Positions 62,795-64,000 of a stretch of 64,000 bases of DNA are shown here, piece by piece. The DNA is taken from the NCBI GenBank assembly GCA_017548045.1, contig JAFYNR010000060.1, forward strand, positions 38,441 through 102,440, given 5' to 3'. Both the position numbers and the translations under genes were made by a program. A model generated the notes under the pieces. That model was given only the letters and a program-made list of their open reading frames with translations. It ran no database searches and was not told the origin of the DNA. How positions within the stretch are numbered: the first letter of the stretch is position 1; each line of letters starts with the position of its first letter. The stretch is from Clostridia bacterium. Lineage in GTDB: Bacteria > Bacillota > Clostridia > Oscillospirales > Acutalibacteraceae.

Positions 62795-63745
62795 TTAGTC
62801 CTCATCCCTGCGAAGATCAAAGCCAAGTGAATTGAGCTTTGCAACAACCTCATCAAGGGATTTTCTGCCGAGGTTACGAACTTTCATCATATCTTCCTCG
62901 GTTCTGTTAATCAAATCTTCAACCGTATTGATCTGCGCTCTCTTCAAGCAGTTAAACGAACGCACAGAGAGGTCAAGTTCCTCAATGGTCATCTCCAGGA
63001 CTTTTTCTTTGCCGCTGTCGCTCTTAACGACCATAACCTCCGTATCATATGCCTCACCTGAGAGGTCACCGAAGAGGTTGAGGTGCTCGTTGAGGATCTT
63101 GGCGCCGAGAGAAACGGCTTCCATAGCATTGATGGTTCCGTTTGTCCACACCTCGAGAGTCAGCTTATCATAGTCTGTAATCTGACCTACACGGGTGTTT
63201 TCAACTGTGTAGTTAACCTTTAATACGGGTGTATAAATTGAATCAATAGCAATAACGCCGATAATGGGCTGCATCATCTGCTTGTTTCTGTCTGCTGAAA
63301 CATAACCTCTGCCCTTATCACAGGTAAGCTCCATGCTTACGTGTGCATCTGAGTTGAGAGTAGCGATGTGAAGCTCGGGGTTGAGGATTTCAACCTCTGA
63401 ATCGGTCTTGATGCTGCCTGCGGTGATTTCGTCATCGCCGTTTGCATCAATGTAGATTGTTTTGGGACCGTCTCCGTGGATTTTAAGAATAACGTTCTTG
63501 AGATTAAGAACAATCTCTGTTACGTCTTCCTTAACACCGGGGATGGTGCTGAATTCGTGAAGAATTCCGTCAATCTTAACGGAGGTTATCGCGTAGCCGG
63601 GAAGAGAAGAAAGAAGAACTCTTCTCAGGCTGTTACCCAATGTTGTGCCGTAGCCTCTTTCAAGAGGTTCAACAACAAATCTACCGTATTTTCCGTCTTC
63701 GGAAATTTCGGCTGTATCAATTCTGGGCTTTTCGATACCAATCAT
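62795..63745 (-). CDS. rpoA: RNA polymerase subunit alpha
   Basis: The 316-residue product has the dimerisation domain ([37 protein letters not shown]) and the C-terminal domain with [22 protein letters not shown] and the [13 protein letters not shown] helix used for UP-element and activator contacts. It lies between rpsD and rplQ. Confidence 0.98.
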   Translation of the reverse strand: MIGIEKPRIDTAEISEDGKYGRFVVEPLERGYGTTLGNSLRRVLLSSLPGYAITSVKIDGILHEFSTIPGVKEDVTEIVLNLKNVILKIHGDGPKTIYIDANGDDEITAGSIKTDSEVEILNPELHIATLNSDAHVSMELTCDKGRGYVSADRNKQMMQPIIGVIAIDSIYTPVLKVNYTVENTRVGQITDYDKLTLEVWTNGTINAMEAVSLGAKILNEHLNLFGDLSGEAYDTEVMVVKSDSGKEKVLEMTIEELDLSVRSFNCLKRAQINTVEDLINRTEEDMMKVRNLGRKSLDEVVAKLNSLGFDLRRDED

Positions 63746-63856
63746 TCAAAACCCTCCTTTAAAACAGGCAGGAAAATCCTGCTCAAAATGCATTCAAAAA
63801 CGTGCGTCGCCATAACGCACTGCTGATAAACCTTGAAAGGTAAATCAAGCAGAGCA

Positions 63857-64000
63857 TTATTTTGAATAAAGTTCGACGATAAGATGCTCTTCAACGGGAA
63901 CCATGATCTGCTCACGAGTGGGCAGAGCAAGAATCTTTGCTGAGTGAGCTTCTGCGTTAAGGTCAAGCCACTGGGGAACAGGGCGTGAAGCGTTTGCTTC
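63857..64000 (-). CDS. rpsD: 30S ribosomal protein S4, C-terminal part
   Basis: The reverse strand from 64000 encodes 47 residues starting EANASRPVPQWLDLN and ending VEEHLIVELYSK before TAA at 63857, which is the C-terminus of S4. The start lies beyond the window. It precedes rpoA as expected; the 111-base gap between them shows nothing special. Confidence 0.93.
   Translation of the reverse strand, partial: EANASRPVPQWLDLNAEAHSAKILALPTREQIMVPVEEHLIVELYSK

Overview
The window is a chromosomal segment of a low-to-mid GC Gram-positive bacterium, most likely an anaerobic gut member of the Clostridia (Oscillospirales or Ruminococcaceae-like). The lineage is an inference. It rests on the rimP-nusA-ylxR and rpmH-rnpA-yidD-yidC-jag gene orders, AGGAGG-type ribosome binding sites, sigma-A type promoters, a class B sortase, three DUF4474-type surface proteins, and a two-gene SufC/SufB iron-sulfur system. 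Almost everything is vertically inherited housekeeping DNA. I see no prophage, insertion sequence, CRISPR array, tRNA or rRNA gene.

Layout. 1-1.8 kb (minus) holds the start of the nusA operon (rimP, nusA, ylxR cut by the window edge) behind a hairpin leader. 1.9-7.4 kb holds an amidohydrolase, a YfbR-like nucleotidase, then an overlapping trio (TPR protein, DUF4037-like protein, and a zinc-ribbon/pseudokinase/sortase B fusion) followed by a cysteine hydrolase. 7.5-15.7 kb is a complete aromatic amino acid operon (aroF-tyrA-aroB-aroA-aroC-pheA-aroEK-aroQ). It is preceded by a 17-residue leader peptide rich in Tyr/Phe and a mutually exclusive hairpin set, i.e. a translation-coupled attenuator. 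15.7-18.4 kb (minus) is jag-yidC-yidD-rnpA-rpmH, divergent from dnaA. 18.8-23.1 kb is dnaA-ftsY-rdgB-yhbY-smpB-ssrA (tmRNA); dnaN and recF are not next to dnaA.

23.1-38.3 kb mixes surface and core genes: two DUF4474-type proteins, a small Ala-rich wall-anchored candidate, an MFS transporter, comM, the sufC-sufB pair, an OGG-type glycosylase, a cluster of DnaA-box-like 9-mers, nth, a repeat-rich lipoprotein, a 33-residue membrane peptide, a predicted exported propeller-like protein and a third DUF4474 paralogue. 38.3-49.8 kb (minus) is serA, serC, aspS, hisS, mgsA, gyrA, gyrB and an unrecognised gene. 50-57 kb (plus) is ddl, a DUF1934 protein, argS and a heterodimeric ABC exporter. 57-61.5 kb (minus) is a three-helix membrane protein with nucleotide-binding-like and RyR-like domains, plus a GH78 alpha-L-rhamnosidase. 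A DUF3298-type lipoprotein follows, and the window ends in rplQ-rpoA-rpsD (partial).

For novelty the strongest candidates are the Tyr/Phe leader-peptide attenuator of the shikimate operon, the membrane-spanning pseudokinase-sortase fusion, the RyR-like membrane protein, the DnaA-box cluster 14 kb from dnaA, and the unlisted 33-residue membrane peptide with its own promoter.
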